DNA of 64,000 nt from an uncultured Acidimicrobiales bacterium. Its GTDB lineage: Bacteria; Actinomycetota; Acidimicrobiia; Acidimicrobiales; Bin134. Below the pieces are notes generated by a model that was given only the letters and a program-made list of their open reading frames with translations, did not search any database and was not told the DNA's origin. Numbering within the stretch: the stretch's first letter is position 1; every line of letters starts with the position of its first letter. Shown here one piece after another: positions 8,865-17,898 of this stretch. The stretch covers positions 2,585,954 to 2,649,953 of the forward strand of contig OX638350.1 of assembly GCA_951813325.1 (NCBI GenBank). The letters run 5' to 3'. Both the position numbers and the translations under genes were made by a program.

Positions 8865-9862
8865 CAGACGCCGCCTTCTTCGAAGGGGTACACCACACCG
8901 AGGCGGCTCCGGATCTCATCGCACAGTCCGGCCATCTCCAGCGACAGGCTCAACGGCATGCGATTGCTCTCGGTCCGCCCGCGGCGAACGCAGTCCACCA
9001 CCTCTTCGATCTCGTATTCAAACCCGTTGGCCCGATGGGGCGTCGTCTCGATCTCCTCTTCGCCCCCGGCTCGCAGGATGGCCCGATCTGCGGCCCAAAA
9101 CACGGGGATCTCAATCGAGCCGGCCGTGCCAGCAATCACCGCACTGCTCTCGAGGTTGGCCACCGTCGCACAGCCGAGCTGGGCCAGCCCGCCACCCGGA
9201 TAAGACGCAGCAATGGACACGACCTCATCCACGTTTGTCTCCCCCACTCGGGCAAGAGCCCCGTATTCGACAGGATGGGACCCGTAGAGCCAATGGGCGA
9301 TGGTCAATGGGTAAACCCCCACGTCAAGCAAGCTTCCCCCTGCTTGTTTGGGGTCGAACAACCGGTGATCCGGCATCACCGGAGCGGCAAAGCCGAACGC
9401 GGCCGTCACCAGCCGCACATCGCCGATGCGGCCCTCGTCAATCCAGCGGCGCACCACCCCATAGATGGGCAGAAACCGCGTCCACATCGCCTCCATGGCG
9501 AACACGCCAGCAGCCTGGGCCGCTTCCACAATTCGGGTCGCGCCCGCCAGATTGGGAGCGATGGGCTTTTCCACCAGCACCGACAAGCCAGCATCAATGC
9601 AGGCTACGGCCGCCTCCTCATGGGACGGGTGCGGTGTGCAGATATACACCGCATCGAGCTGTTCGGCAGACAGCATCTCGCCCACCGACCCGTAGGAAGA
9701 CGCAATGCCGCGCGACTCAGCAAAGGCGCGGGCCCGGTCCGCGTTCCTCCCGGCCACCGCAGCTACGTGGGCGTCCTCCACAACGTCCATGGCGCCGAGA
9801 AACTGCCCGGTTATGTGGCCGTGTCCGACCATGCCGAATCGAATGTCGTCTGCGTCGCCCAC
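8864..9862 (-). CDS. Gfo/Idh/MocA family oxidoreductase
   Basis: NAD(P)-dependent oxidoreductase of 332 residues. The N-terminal Rossmann fold begins FGMVGHGHITGQF, and VEKPIAPN is the family's EKP motif carrying the catalytic Lys. The start is taken at GTG 9860-9862 (MGDADDIRFGMVGHG) because GGAGG sits five bases upstream; a longer in-frame reading to 9925 adds a tail unlike the family. It forms a two-gene unit with the following aldo/keto reductase. Relatives act on inositols and sugars. Confidence 0.83.
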   Translation of the reverse strand: MGDADDIRFGMVGHGHITGQFLGAMDVVEDAHVAAVAGRNADRARAFAESRGIASSYGSVGEMLSAEQLDAVYICTPHPSHEEAAVACIDAGLSVLVEKPIAPNLAGATRIVEAAQAAGVFAMEAMWTRFLPIYGVVRRWIDEGRIGDVRLVTAAFGFAAPVMPDHRLFDPKQAGGSLLDVGVYPLTIAHWLYGSHPVEYGALARVGETNVDEVVSIAASYPGGGLAQLGCATVANLESSAVIAGTAGSIEIPVFWAADRAILRAGGEEEIETTPHRANGFEYEIEEVVDCVRRGRTESNRMPLSLSLEMAGLCDEIRSRLGVVYPFEEGGV

Positions 9863-9943
9863 ACTTGCCTCCCTGGTCCCAGCGCGATGCGAGACTACCG
9901 GGCACGCCAATACAGCGACTACCACTGAGCTTGGGGTCGACCA

Positions 9944-10633
9944 CTAGAGGCGGGAGCAGCGGATTAGCAGTTCAGTCAACTCCTGGGGGCGGGAGGCGAA
10001 GGCGCTGTGACCGGCGTCGAGGGTGACGATCTCATCGGCTTGGACAGTGCGGGCCTGCTCGCGCTGGAAGGCAGGCGGGAGGGCCTCGTCTTTCTCCAAC
10101 AAGATGTAGGTGGAGGGGACGCCGGGAGGCCCAGTGGCCACCGTGATCTTCTCGGCCATTGGACCGGGAGGTTCGGGCCCCAGTCGGGACAGGAGCCAGG
10201 TTGATGTCTCGGCATCGAGGTCGTTGCAGAACATCGTCTCGAAATCCACTTCCCGGGAGATTGGCGACAACGGGTCGTTCATCCGATCCTCCACTGACTG
10301 CCCGACCGGAGGGTTGGCAGTGGACAGACACACCACTCGCCGCAGTCGGCCCACCAGGCGGTGAGCGGCCAGTGGAAGCGTGATCCCAGCCAAGGAGTGC
10401 CCCACCAACACCACATCTTGGAGATCGCGGCTCTCGATCTCCCGGACCACGTCATCGGCGTAGTCACCCAGGCAGATCTGATCCAGCGGCTTCTCCTCGA
10501 GCCGTCCCCCGTGCCCCACCAAGTCGATGGCAATCACCTGCTCAACCTGGGAGCTCCCTTCAAGAATCGGTATCAGCCGCTCCCAACACCACGCCCCATG
10601 AGCCGCCCCATGAACCAGCACAAAGTTCGCCAC
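9944..10633 (-). CDS. Alpha/beta hydrolase
   Basis: A 229-residue alpha/beta hydrolase. FVLVHGAAHGAWCW is the oxyanion-hole region, GHSLAG carries the nucleophile Ser (LVGHSLAGITLP), and TLDAGHSAF near the C-terminus carries the His. The size and the HG-AW-W pattern resemble the plant methylesterase / hydroxynitrile lyase branch, so a small-ester hydrolase role is plausible. It starts at ATG 10631-10633. Confidence 0.8.
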   Translation of the reverse strand: MANFVLVHGAAHGAWCWERLIPILEGSSQVEQVIAIDLVGHGGRLEEKPLDQICLGDYADDVVREIESRDLQDVVLVGHSLAGITLPLAAHRLVGRLRRVVCLSTANPPVGQSVEDRMNDPLSPISREVDFETMFCNDLDAETSTWLLSRLGPEPPGPMAEKITVATGPPGVPSTYILLEKDEALPPAFQREQARTVQADEIVTLDAGHSAFASRPQELTELLIRCSRL

Positions 10634-10808
10634 CCCCCGGTTCTAGCAGGCCCCCACCCAACAGATGGGGCGATGGCGGCTCTCGGTTCTACGTCAGCTC
10701 GGTACAACAGTGATCGGACAGCTGGGGCCGGGGGCGGCAGCTAGGGGGGCGTCCCTTCATGTGGTGGGGTTTGGGTTAGCCGTGGGGGTCCGCTACTAGG
10801 GGGCCAGC
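10634..10808. other. Intergenic region upstream of the pepN leader
   Basis: Between the divergent hydrolase and pepN genes lies an intergenic span of about 310 bases. This part is G-rich (runs such as GGGGCG, GGGGGCGG and AGGGGGGC) and shows no convincing gene. It should contain the two divergent promoters, but I could not pick convincing -35/-10 pairs. Confidence 0.4.
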
Positions 10809-10858
10809 GGTGTGATCCTCGGTGAGAAGACTCACCCACCCATCGAGGAGGACACACC
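10809..10858 (+). promoter_or_regulatory. Long hairpin that encloses a Shine-Dalgarno sequence
   Basis: Complementary segments in order: GGTGTG (10809-10814) with CACACC (10853-10858), TCCTCG (10816-10821) with CGAGGA (10844-10849), and GTGAG (10822-10826) with CTCAC (10831-10835) around an AAGA loop. The descending strand contains GAGGAGG, the ribosome binding site of the 24-codon ORF starting at 10860, so folding would hide it. This could be an RNA leader controlling the downstream genes or the end of a decayed insertion sequence. Confidence 0.5.
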
Positions 10859-10859
10859 G

Positions 10860-10934
10860 ATGACCCTGTCTGATAATGCCACAGCGCAGCTGTGGGAGAC
10901 TTTCCGCGACGAACCACGCCATCGGGTCATCTAG
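10860..10934 (+). CDS. 24-codon ORF (leader peptide or transposase remnant)
   Basis: Starts at ATG 10860, eight bases after GAGGAGG, and stops at TAG 10932-10934, nine bases before the pepN ATG. The peptide begins MTLSDNATAQLWETF. I do not recognise it. The strong ribosome site and its position just before pepN fit a short upstream ORF. The hairpin before it could alternatively be an insertion-sequence end with the first codons of a lost transposase. Confidence 0.35.
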   Translation: MTLSDNATAQLWETFRDEPRHRVI

Positions 10935-10943
10935 TCTCAGCCG

Positions 10944-13454
10944 ATGGCCAACGCCTCTTCGAATCCCTATCGGCTGCCCAGGACGGTGGTGCCGCGGCGG
11001 TATGAGCTGCGGTTGGCGCCTGATCTGGAGGGGTTCGCGTTTGCGGGAGCGGTGGCGGTGGACGTCGAGGTGCTGGAGCCGGTTGGCGAGATTGTGCTCA
11101 ATGCGGCTGAGCTGGAGATCAGCGGCGGGGACCTCAACGGGACTGGGCTGGCGGGAATCGTCTATGACACCGAGCACGAGCGGGCTGTGCTCACGCTGGC
11201 CGAGCCCGTTGCGCGAGGCCCGGCTCGGCTGAACCTCAGCTTCACCGGCACGCTCAACGACCAGCTGCGGGGGTTCTACCGGTCCGCGTTCACCGATGAC
11301 AGCGGCGATGAGCGGGTGATCGCCACCACCCAGTTCGAGTCCACCAACGCCCGGCGGGCGTTCCCGTGCTGGGACGAGCCCGATCTGAAGGCGGTGTTCG
11401 AGGTGACCCTGGTGGTGCCCGACGACCTGATGGCGGTGTCCTCTGGGGCCGAAGTGGACTCCCAACCCCTCGGCGATGGTCGGCGGACAGTGTCGTTCGC
11501 CCCCACCATGGAGATGCCCACCTATCTGCTGGCGTTCATTGTCGGCCCACTGGAGGCCACCGACCCGGTGGACGTGAACGGAACGCCGCTGCGCGTCGTG
11601 CATCCCGTCGGCAAGGGCCACCTCACCGAGTTCGCTCTCGACGCCGGGGCGTTTTGCCTCAGCTTCTTCGAGGACTACTTCGCCATCGGCTATCCCGGCG
11701 ACAAGCTCGACTTGGTGGCCGTCCCCGATTTCGCTTTCGGGGCCATGGAGAACATGGGGTGCGTCACGTTCCGGGAGATCCTGCTTCTCATCGACCCCGA
11801 CAGCTCCACCCAGCAGGAGCGGCAGACCGCGGTGGACGTCATCGCCCACGAACTGGCCCACATGTGGTTCGGGAACCTGGTGACCATGAAATGGTGGAAC
11901 GGCATCTGGCTGAAGGAGGCGTTCGCCACGTTCTGCGAGATGCTGGCGGTGGACGCCTACCGGCCCGACTGGAAGCGGTGGCTGGCGTTCGGGCTTTCTC
12001 GGGCCGCGGCCTTCGACGTGGACGCTCTGGCCGCCACCCGGCCCATCGAATACCCGGTGGTCTCCCCCGCCGATGCCGAGGGCATGTACGACCTGCTCAC
12101 CTACGAGAAGGGGGCCGCCGCGGTGCGGATGCTGGAGCAGTACCTGGGTGCCGAGGCCTTTCGCGACGGGGTGCGCCACTACCTCCAGCGCCACTCCTAC
12201 GCCAATACCGAGACCCACGACCTTTGGGATGCCCTCACCGAGTCCACCGGCGAACCCGCCCGAGACGTGATGGATTCGTGGATCTTCCAGGGCGGCCATC
12301 CGGTGGTAACCGCCGCGGCCGACGACGCCGGCGCGATCACCCTGAGCCAAGAGCGGTTCCGCTACGACGGGCAGCCCGATGATGCCCACTGGCAGGTGCC
12401 GGTGGTGGTCGCAGCGGGTACCGATGCCGGTGAGCGCACCCAACGGCTGTTGCTGGAAGGCCCGGCGGTGATGGACGACGGCGGCTCAGCGTGGGTGATG
12501 GTCAACCCCACGGCCGACGGCTTCTACCGGGTTGCCTACGAGGGCGATCTGTTGGACCGGCTGCTGGACGGCGGCCCCGAACTGGATCCGCTCCAGCGAT
12601 ACGTGCTGGTGGACGACCAGTGGGCGCTGACAGTGGGCGGACGGTTGGACGTGGCCGGATACCTGCGGTTCGCCGAGCGCGTCGCTGCCGCCGAAGACGA
12701 TCTGGCCGTGTGGCGGAGACTGGCCGGAACGCTAGTGACCCTCGACCACCTGATATCCGACGATGGGCGGGCCGGGCTTCAATCCCGAGTACGGAATCTG
12801 GTCGGACCGGCTTGGGGCCGGGTGGGGTGGGAGCCAACCCGCGGCGAGGACGATCGCACCGGCGAGCTGAGAGGTGTGTTGGTCCGCACCCTGGCCCTGG
12901 GCGGCAACGACGCCGAGGCCGTCGCCTGGTGCCGACAGCTAGTGGAGTCCAAGGGCGTGGACCCCGCCCTGGCTGCGGCCGCCATCGCCGTCGTGGCCGC
13001 CACCGGCGACGAGGCTGACTACACCGAGATCCGCCAGCGCTTCGAGAACGCCCCCACCCCACAGCTTGAGCTGCGATATCTGATGGCGCTCACCACCTTC
13101 AATGGCTCAGCGCTCATGGACCGCACCCTGGCCGCCGCCCTCGACGGCACGGTGCGCAGTCAGGATGCCGGGTTCGTGCTGCGGGGCTGCCTGGACAACC
13201 GCGACCTCGGTCCGCAGGCCTGGGCTTTCATCGCCGGCAACTGGGATGAGATCAACCAGCGGCTCCCCTCCGCCATCGTCCCCCGAATGCTGGGCGGCAT
13301 CTGCGCCCTGTCCACACCCGAGTTGGCCACCGAAGTGCAGGCCTTCCTAGAAGCCCACCCTGTCCCCCAAGGGCCCCTGATCGTCGCCCAACACCTCGAG
13401 CGACTCGAGGTCAACGTCCGACTGCGATCCCGAGTGGTGAGCGTCCTGGGCTAG
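10944..13454 (+). CDS. pepN: Aminopeptidase N, M1 family
   Basis: Cytosolic zinc aminopeptidase of 836 residues that removes N-terminal amino acids from peptides. The exopeptidase motif GAMENMG is followed by the zinc site HELAHMWFG and, after 18 residues, the Glu of WLKEAFA (HExxH-x18-E). The C-terminal half is the helical ERAP1-like domain. There is no signal peptide. It starts at ATG 10944. It is convergent with hpnH, and the stop codons of both genes share one CTAG at 13451-13454. A second, secreted M1 enzyme is encoded at 39884. Confidence 0.93.
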   Translation: MANASSNPYRLPRTVVPRRYELRLAPDLEGFAFAGAVAVDVEVLEPVGEIVLNAAELEISGGDLNGTGLAGIVYDTEHERAVLTLAEPVARGPARLNLSFTGTLNDQLRGFYRSAFTDDSGDERVIATTQFESTNARRAFPCWDEPDLKAVFEVTLVVPDDLMAVSSGAEVDSQPLGDGRRTVSFAPTMEMPTYLLAFIVGPLEATDPVDVNGTPLRVVHPVGKGHLTEFALDAGAFCLSFFEDYFAIGYPGDKLDLVAVPDFAFGAMENMGCVTFREILLLIDPDSSTQQERQTAVDVIAHELAHMWFGNLVTMKWWNGIWLKEAFATFCEMLAVDAYRPDWKRWLAFGLSRAAAFDVDALAATRPIEYPVVSPADAEGMYDLLTYEKGAAAVRMLEQYLGAEAFRDGVRHYLQRHSYANTETHDLWDALTESTGEPARDVMDSWIFQGGHPVVTAAADDAGAITLSQERFRYDGQPDDAHWQVPVVVAAGTDAGERTQRLLLEGPAVMDDGGSAWVMVNPTADGFYRVAYEGDLLDRLLDGGPELDPLQRYVLVDDQWALTVGGRLDVAGYLRFAERVAAAEDDLAVWRRLAGTLVTLDHLISDDGRAGLQSRVRNLVGPAWGRVGWEPTRGEDDRTGELRGVLVRTLALGGNDAEAVAWCRQLVESKGVDPALAAAAIAVVAATGDEADYTEIRQRFENAPTPQLELRYLMALTTFNGSALMDRTLAAALDGTVRSQDAGFVLRGCLDNRDLGPQAWAFIAGNWDEINQRLPSAIVPRMLGGICALSTPELATEVQAFLEAHPVPQGPLIVAQHLERLEVNVRLRSRVVSVLG

Positions 13455-14458
13455 TTGGTGCCGATCGCGGCCCGAATCGACTCTTTCAAGGAGCCCATGG
13501 TGGCGAATACCGCGGTGGGCTCGTAGCCGCAGTGGGCCATGCAGTTCTCGCACCGGGGATCCTTCCCCCGGCCATAGCTGTCCCAGTCGGTGGTGTCGAT
13601 CAGCTCCTGGTAGGTCTCGGTGTAGCCGTCGGACATCAGGTAGCAGGGCCGCTGCCAGCCGAACACCGAGTAGCTGGGGATCCCCCAGGCGGTGCACTCG
13701 TACTCCACCTTCCCCTCCAGGAAGTCCAAGAACAGCGGCGTGTGGTTCAGCCGCCACTTCTTGCGCTTGCCCTCCGAGAAGGCGTCATGGAAAAGGCGCT
13801 TGGTCTGCTCCACCGGCAAGAAGTGCTCTTGGTCGGGAGCCTTCTCATAGGCATAGCCGGGCGAGATCATCATGGAGTCGACTTCCAGGTCGTCGTTCAA
13901 GAAGTCGAGCACGCTGCGCACGTCGTCGGGGCTGTCGGTGCTGAAGAAGGTGCTGTTGGTGGTGACCCGGAACCCCTTTTCTTTGGCCTCGGCGACGGCA
14001 TCCACCACCTCGTCGAAGACTCCGTCACGGGCCACGGCGAGGTCGTGGCGCTCCTGAAGCCCGTCCACATGGACCACGAAGGAGAAGTAGGGCGACGGCT
14101 TGAACTTGTCCATCTTGCGCCGGAGCAGCACCGCGTTGGTGCACAGGTACACGAACCGCTTGCGCTTGATGAGCTCGGCCACCATCTCGCCGATCTGGGG
14201 GTGCAGCAGCGGCTCGCCCCCGGCGATGGACACCATCGGGGCGCCGCACTCCTCCATGGCTGCCACCGCCTCATCCACGCTGACCCGCTTGCGCAGAACC
14301 TCGGTGGGGTACTGGATCTTGCCGCAGCCGGGGCACTCCAGGTTGCAGGCGAACAGCGGCTCCAACTCCACGATCAGCGGGTACTTCTCGCGGCGGCGCA
14401 GCTTGTTCTTGAAGACGTAGGCGCCAACCCTCGCTGCTTGGCGAACCGGGATGGGCAT
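13451..14458 (-). CDS. hpnH: Adenosyl-hopene transferase HpnH (radical SAM)
   Basis: Radical SAM enzyme of 335 residues that adds the 5'-deoxyadenosyl group of SAM to diploptene, the first step towards extended C35 hopanoids. CNLECPGC gives the CxxxCxxC cluster motif, and SIAGGEPLLHPQ is the SAM-binding GGEP region. The C-terminal Cys residues in RCENCMAHCGYEPTA are typical of HpnH. It lies one base after hpnG and ends the hopanoid operon. Confidence 0.93.
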   Translation of the reverse strand: MPIPVRQAARVGAYVFKNKLRRREKYPLIVELEPLFACNLECPGCGKIQYPTEVLRKRVSVDEAVAAMEECGAPMVSIAGGEPLLHPQIGEMVAELIKRKRFVYLCTNAVLLRRKMDKFKPSPYFSFVVHVDGLQERHDLAVARDGVFDEVVDAVAEAKEKGFRVTTNSTFFSTDSPDDVRSVLDFLNDDLEVDSMMISPGYAYEKAPDQEHFLPVEQTKRLFHDAFSEGKRKKWRLNHTPLFLDFLEGKVEYECTAWGIPSYSVFGWQRPCYLMSDGYTETYQELIDTTDWDSYGRGKDPRCENCMAHCGYEPTAVFATMGSLKESIRAAIGTN

Positions 14459-14459
14459 A

Positions 14460-15017
14460 TCAGCAAACCTCCTTGGTTAGCACTGGCGTCAACCGGCGAA
14501 TGGTGCGCAGTGCTCGATAGATCCTCGCGGGGGCCACAGCGGTCCGAAGCTCGTGGGTGGGGGTGTCGGTCACCACCCGCACCACCGCCGCCCGACCGCA
14601 ATGATGCTCCAAAAGCCACGCCGACTCCATATCGACCGCCACCGCGCCCCGATCGGCCAGCTCCTGTCGGCGCGGGCCAACCGCCAGCTTGGGGACGCAG
14701 GCAACCGGACCGGTGTGTACGGTGAACCCTGCTTGTACCAAGCTCATGGCCAATGCCTCAGTTTGGTGCAGGCTGATCGGTGCCACATCGGTGGCCGACA
14801 CTTCAGTGGCTACCACCACATCACCCGGCTCGATCCCGTCTACCACTGCCCCGGCCATACCCACCACCGCCACTGGCCCGCGGTTAGGCTCGACTCGGCG
14901 GCTCGACTTGGGGCCCATACCGGTGCACACAACTGTCGCCCCGCTGCCATCCCGGCGGATGCCCCTTCGTGCTGCACGGGCCTCCATGGCCAACGGACAA
15001 AGCAGCATCAGGCTCAC
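14460..15017 (-). CDS. hpnG: Hopanoid-associated nucleosidase/phosphorylase HpnG
   Basis: 185-residue nucleoside phosphorylase-fold protein. In the hopanoid pathway HpnG removes adenine from adenosylhopane, made by HpnH, to give ribosylhopane. Family features include VVCTGMGP, VVGMAGAVVDGIEPGDVVVA and GAVAVDMESAWLL, where VDMES is the ribose-binding Glu motif. The start is GTG 15015-15017, overlapping the shc stop as GTGA; an ATG three codons on is an alternative. Its pairing with hpnH matches the order of use in the pathway. Confidence 0.88.
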   Translation of the reverse strand: MSLMLLCPLAMEARAARRGIRRDGSGATVVCTGMGPKSSRRVEPNRGPVAVVGMAGAVVDGIEPGDVVVATEVSATDVAPISLHQTEALAMSLVQAGFTVHTGPVACVPKLAVGPRRQELADRGAVAVDMESAWLLEHHCGRAAVVRVVTDTPTHELRTAVAPARIYRALRTIRRLTPVLTKEVC

Positions 15018-16900
15018 TCTGAACCGCTCGTCGCTTGCACCCAGCGGCCCAAGGCCATCACCGGGAAAACCAGGCGGTACAGGTGGTACCGGATGTAGAA
15101 ATCCCCGGAGAAGCCGGTCCCGGTGTACCAAGGCTCGTCCCAGTCGCCGTCAGCGCGCTGGTTGTCCACCAACCAGGCCACTCCTCGCCGAGCCGCATCC
15201 CCGCCAGCTCGACCGGCTGCGATCAACGCCAGCAGCGCCCACGCTGTCTGCGACGGGGTGGACTCCCCGCGACCCCGCCAGTTGTGGTCGACATAGGAGC
15301 GCATATCCTCGCCCCAGCCGCCATCGGAGTTCTGCACCGACTCCAGCCACCGCAAGGCCCGCACCACCCGGTCGTCGTCGGTCGGCACGCCTGCGCTGAT
15401 AAGTGCGGGGACTGCCGCGCCGGTGCCGTAGATGTGGTTGGCCCCCCATCGCCCGTACCAGGATCCGTCGGCCTCCTGTTCGGCGCTCAGCCACTCAACC
15501 CCGCGGTCCACTGCCCGACGCTCCACCGGCAGGCCCAGCCCGTCGGCGTCAAGCTCGCACAGCATCTCCACCACGTGAGCGGTCACATCGGACGACGGCG
15601 GGTCGATGACCTCTCCGAAGTCGCAGAAGGGCAGATCGGCCACCAGCGGGGAGCAGTTGTCGGCGTCGAAGGCCGCCCAGCCGCCGTCAGAGCACTGCAT
15701 GCCTTGGGTCCACACCACCGCTCGCTCCAGCGCCTTTTGCACCGACTTGGCGTCGGGGTGGTGGATGCGGCGCAAGGCCAGGGCCACCTCGGCGGTGTCG
15801 TCCAGGTCGGGGTAAAAGCTGTTCTCGAATTCGAACGCCCATCCGCCGGGTGCCAAATGGGGGCGCTGCTCGGCCCAGTCGCCGACGACACGGACCTCCT
15901 GATCCAGCAGCCAACGGGCCCCGGCTTCCATCTTCGGGTCGTCTGGCGCCACGCCGGCGTCGGCCAGCGCCACCAGTGCCAGACAGGAGTCCCACACCGG
16001 CGACTGGCAGCACTCCAGCCGCCGCATGTCGTCTTCGACGATGGTCCAAGCGTCGAACCCCTCCAGCCCTTTGGCCAAGATGGGATGCTTCAGGGAATAG
16101 CCCCGCACGTACAGGGCCAACAGCGAGTACACCCACGGAGGCTGGATGCCGCCCCAGCAGCCGTCGGCCTCCTGGCGGGCCACGATCCACTGCTCGGCCC
16201 GGCTCAGCGCCCACTGCCGCAGCCGCTGGTACGGCCTCTGCTCATAGTGATGAAGCGCCCGGTCTATACGCTGGAATCGCCGGGCCACAGTGCCGTTCGG
16301 GGCGAGCCGTCTCTCTGCGGGAGTGCCCCCTGTGCGGATCTCGTCCAGGCTGATGCCCATGGACCGCACTGGGCGGTAGGCACCCACCACGGTAAGCGCG
16401 ACCACAGTCTGACGGGCCCAGCAGGCGAAGTCGTAGATGTTCAGCGGCACCCTCTTGGGCAAAAGGATCACCTCGGGCGGCAGCGCGGGCAGGTCCTCCC
16501 ACCGCCACAGACCGAACAGCGCCATCCATATCCGGGTGAAAACCCGGCTTTGCTCCAGGCCTCCCTCGCCGCGTATGTACGCGGCCGCCTTGGCCATGTG
16601 GTCGGCGTTGACGGGGTCGCCGGCATAGCGCAGCGCCCAATAGGCCTCGACAGTGACCGACAAGTCGGCCGGCCCCTGATAGTAGGTCGACCAGGTGCCG
16701 TCGGCCCGCTGACTGTGGCGGATCCAGTTGGCGGTCTGGCGGGTGATCTCCGGGTCGGCGATGCCCAAGAACTCCCGCAGAAACAGATCCTCAGCCTCGA
16801 TGGAAACGTTGGTCTCCAATTCGTCCTTCCACCATCCCTCGGTGTCTTGGAGGCTCAGGAGCCGGTCACGAGCCCGGGACAGGCATTGCTCTGCACCCAT
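15014..16900 (-). CDS. shc: Squalene-hopene cyclase
   Basis: Membrane-associated class II triterpene cyclase of 628 residues that converts squalene to hopene and hopanol. The protonating Asp lies in PDLDDTAEVALAL (DxDDTA). Several QW repeats are visible, including QRADGTWSTYY, QEADGCWGG, CSDGGWAAFDADN, QEADGSWYGRWG, QNSDGGWGED and QRADGDWDEPW. The length is normal for bacterial SHC. The ATG at 16898-16900 overlaps the polyprenyl synthase stop by one base. Confidence 0.96.
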   Translation of the reverse strand: MGAEQCLSRARDRLLSLQDTEGWWKDELETNVSIEAEDLFLREFLGIADPEITRQTANWIRHSQRADGTWSTYYQGPADLSVTVEAYWALRYAGDPVNADHMAKAAAYIRGEGGLEQSRVFTRIWMALFGLWRWEDLPALPPEVILLPKRVPLNIYDFACWARQTVVALTVVGAYRPVRSMGISLDEIRTGGTPAERRLAPNGTVARRFQRIDRALHHYEQRPYQRLRQWALSRAEQWIVARQEADGCWGGIQPPWVYSLLALYVRGYSLKHPILAKGLEGFDAWTIVEDDMRRLECCQSPVWDSCLALVALADAGVAPDDPKMEAGARWLLDQEVRVVGDWAEQRPHLAPGGWAFEFENSFYPDLDDTAEVALALRRIHHPDAKSVQKALERAVVWTQGMQCSDGGWAAFDADNCSPLVADLPFCDFGEVIDPPSSDVTAHVVEMLCELDADGLGLPVERRAVDRGVEWLSAEQEADGSWYGRWGANHIYGTGAAVPALISAGVPTDDDRVVRALRWLESVQNSDGGWGEDMRSYVDHNWRGRGESTPSQTAWALLALIAAGRAGGDAARRGVAWLVDNQRADGDWDEPWYTGTGFSGDFYIRYHLYRLVFPVMALGRWVQATSGSE

Positions 16901-17898
16901 CAGAAATCCCTTCCAACGATGAATTCGGCCAGTGATCGCATCTCGCCCACCACCTCGGCCACAACCGACTCGTTGTCCGAGATGGAATCGAGGGCCGACA
17001 TCGCCAACCCGTAGTGGGTCCGGGCCAGCGCCTGAGTGCCTTCCCGGCCGCCTCCCACATCCACCAGAGCTCGGGCCGCGTCCACATCTCCGGCTTCCAA
17101 TTGGGGACGGGCATAGAGTTCAGCCAAGTCGTCGGCAACTGATGTGCCGCTGTTGAGGGCGATCACCACCGGCACCGACTTCTTGCGCTCCCGCAGATCA
17201 GCTCCCTTGGGTTTCCCGGTGCGCTCAGGGTCGCCCCATATGCCCAGCAGATCGTCCACCGCCTGAAACGCAACCCCCATATGGGCGCCGTATTCGGCCA
17301 AACCATGTATGACCTCGTCGTCGGCCCCAGCCAAGATGGCCCCCACCGAAGCGGCGTAAGACAAAAGTGCTCCTGTCTTGCCCTGTTCCATGGCAAGGCA
17401 GTCCTCCAGGGTGACGCTGGGCCTGTCCTCGAAGGCCATGTCCATGCTCTGGCCGGCGATCATTTCCGAAACCGCCTTGGCCAGATGCTTGGCCGCTTTG
17501 ACCCTGGGCGGTGTGGGGTCGGATATCAAAGCCTCGAAGGCCAGAGCGTGCAGGGCATCTCCCACCACGACGCCGACGCCGACGCCGAACTTGGCCCACA
17601 CTGTGGCCCGGTGCCGGCGCTCGGCATCATTGTCGATGATGTCATCGTGGATCAGTGAGAAGTCGTGGATCAGTTCGATGGCCGCTGCTCCGGGCACCCC
17701 GGTCTGCGGGGGAGCACCGACGGCTTCGGCCGACAATATTGCCAGCGCGGGACGGGTACCCTTGCCCCGGCCTTGGAAGTGGTATTGGGCGGGAACCCTA
17801 AGCTCGTCACACAGCCCGCCCAGAGCGGCGGCGATAACAGGGTCGACCAAATCTCTGGCTCGCTCAAGAATGGCCGGAGCCGGCGGTCCACCGCTCAT
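16900..17898 (-). CDS. Polyprenyl (probably farnesyl) diphosphate synthase
   Basis: Class I isoprenyl diphosphate synthase of 332 residues. The first Asp-rich motif is LIHDDIIDND and the second region is QAVDDLLGIWGD. Phe lies five residues before the first Asp (FSLIHDD), where aromatic side chains block long products in FPP-type enzymes. I therefore infer a short product, FPP or GGPP, feeding HpnC/D/E in the same operon. The start is ATG 17896-17898, preceded by AAAGGA and overlapping the hpnE stop as ATGA. Confidence 0.88.
   Translation of the reverse strand: MSGGPPAPAILERARDLVDPVIAAALGGLCDELRVPAQYHFQGRGKGTRPALAILSAEAVGAPPQTGVPGAAAIELIHDFSLIHDDIIDNDAERRHRATVWAKFGVGVGVVVGDALHALAFEALISDPTPPRVKAAKHLAKAVSEMIAGQSMDMAFEDRPSVTLEDCLAMEQGKTGALLSYAASVGAILAGADDEVIHGLAEYGAHMGVAFQAVDDLLGIWGDPERTGKPKGADLRERKKSVPVVIALNSGTSVADDLAELYARPQLEAGDVDAARALVDVGGGREGTQALARTHYGLAMSALDSISDNESVVAEVVGEMRSLAEFIVGRDF

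Noticed and set aside
10776-12443. Long open frame opposite pepN (555 codons)
   Set aside because: It is antisense to a gene with full M1 motifs, has Gly/His/Arg-rich low-complexity translation and arises from the GC-skewed codon positions.
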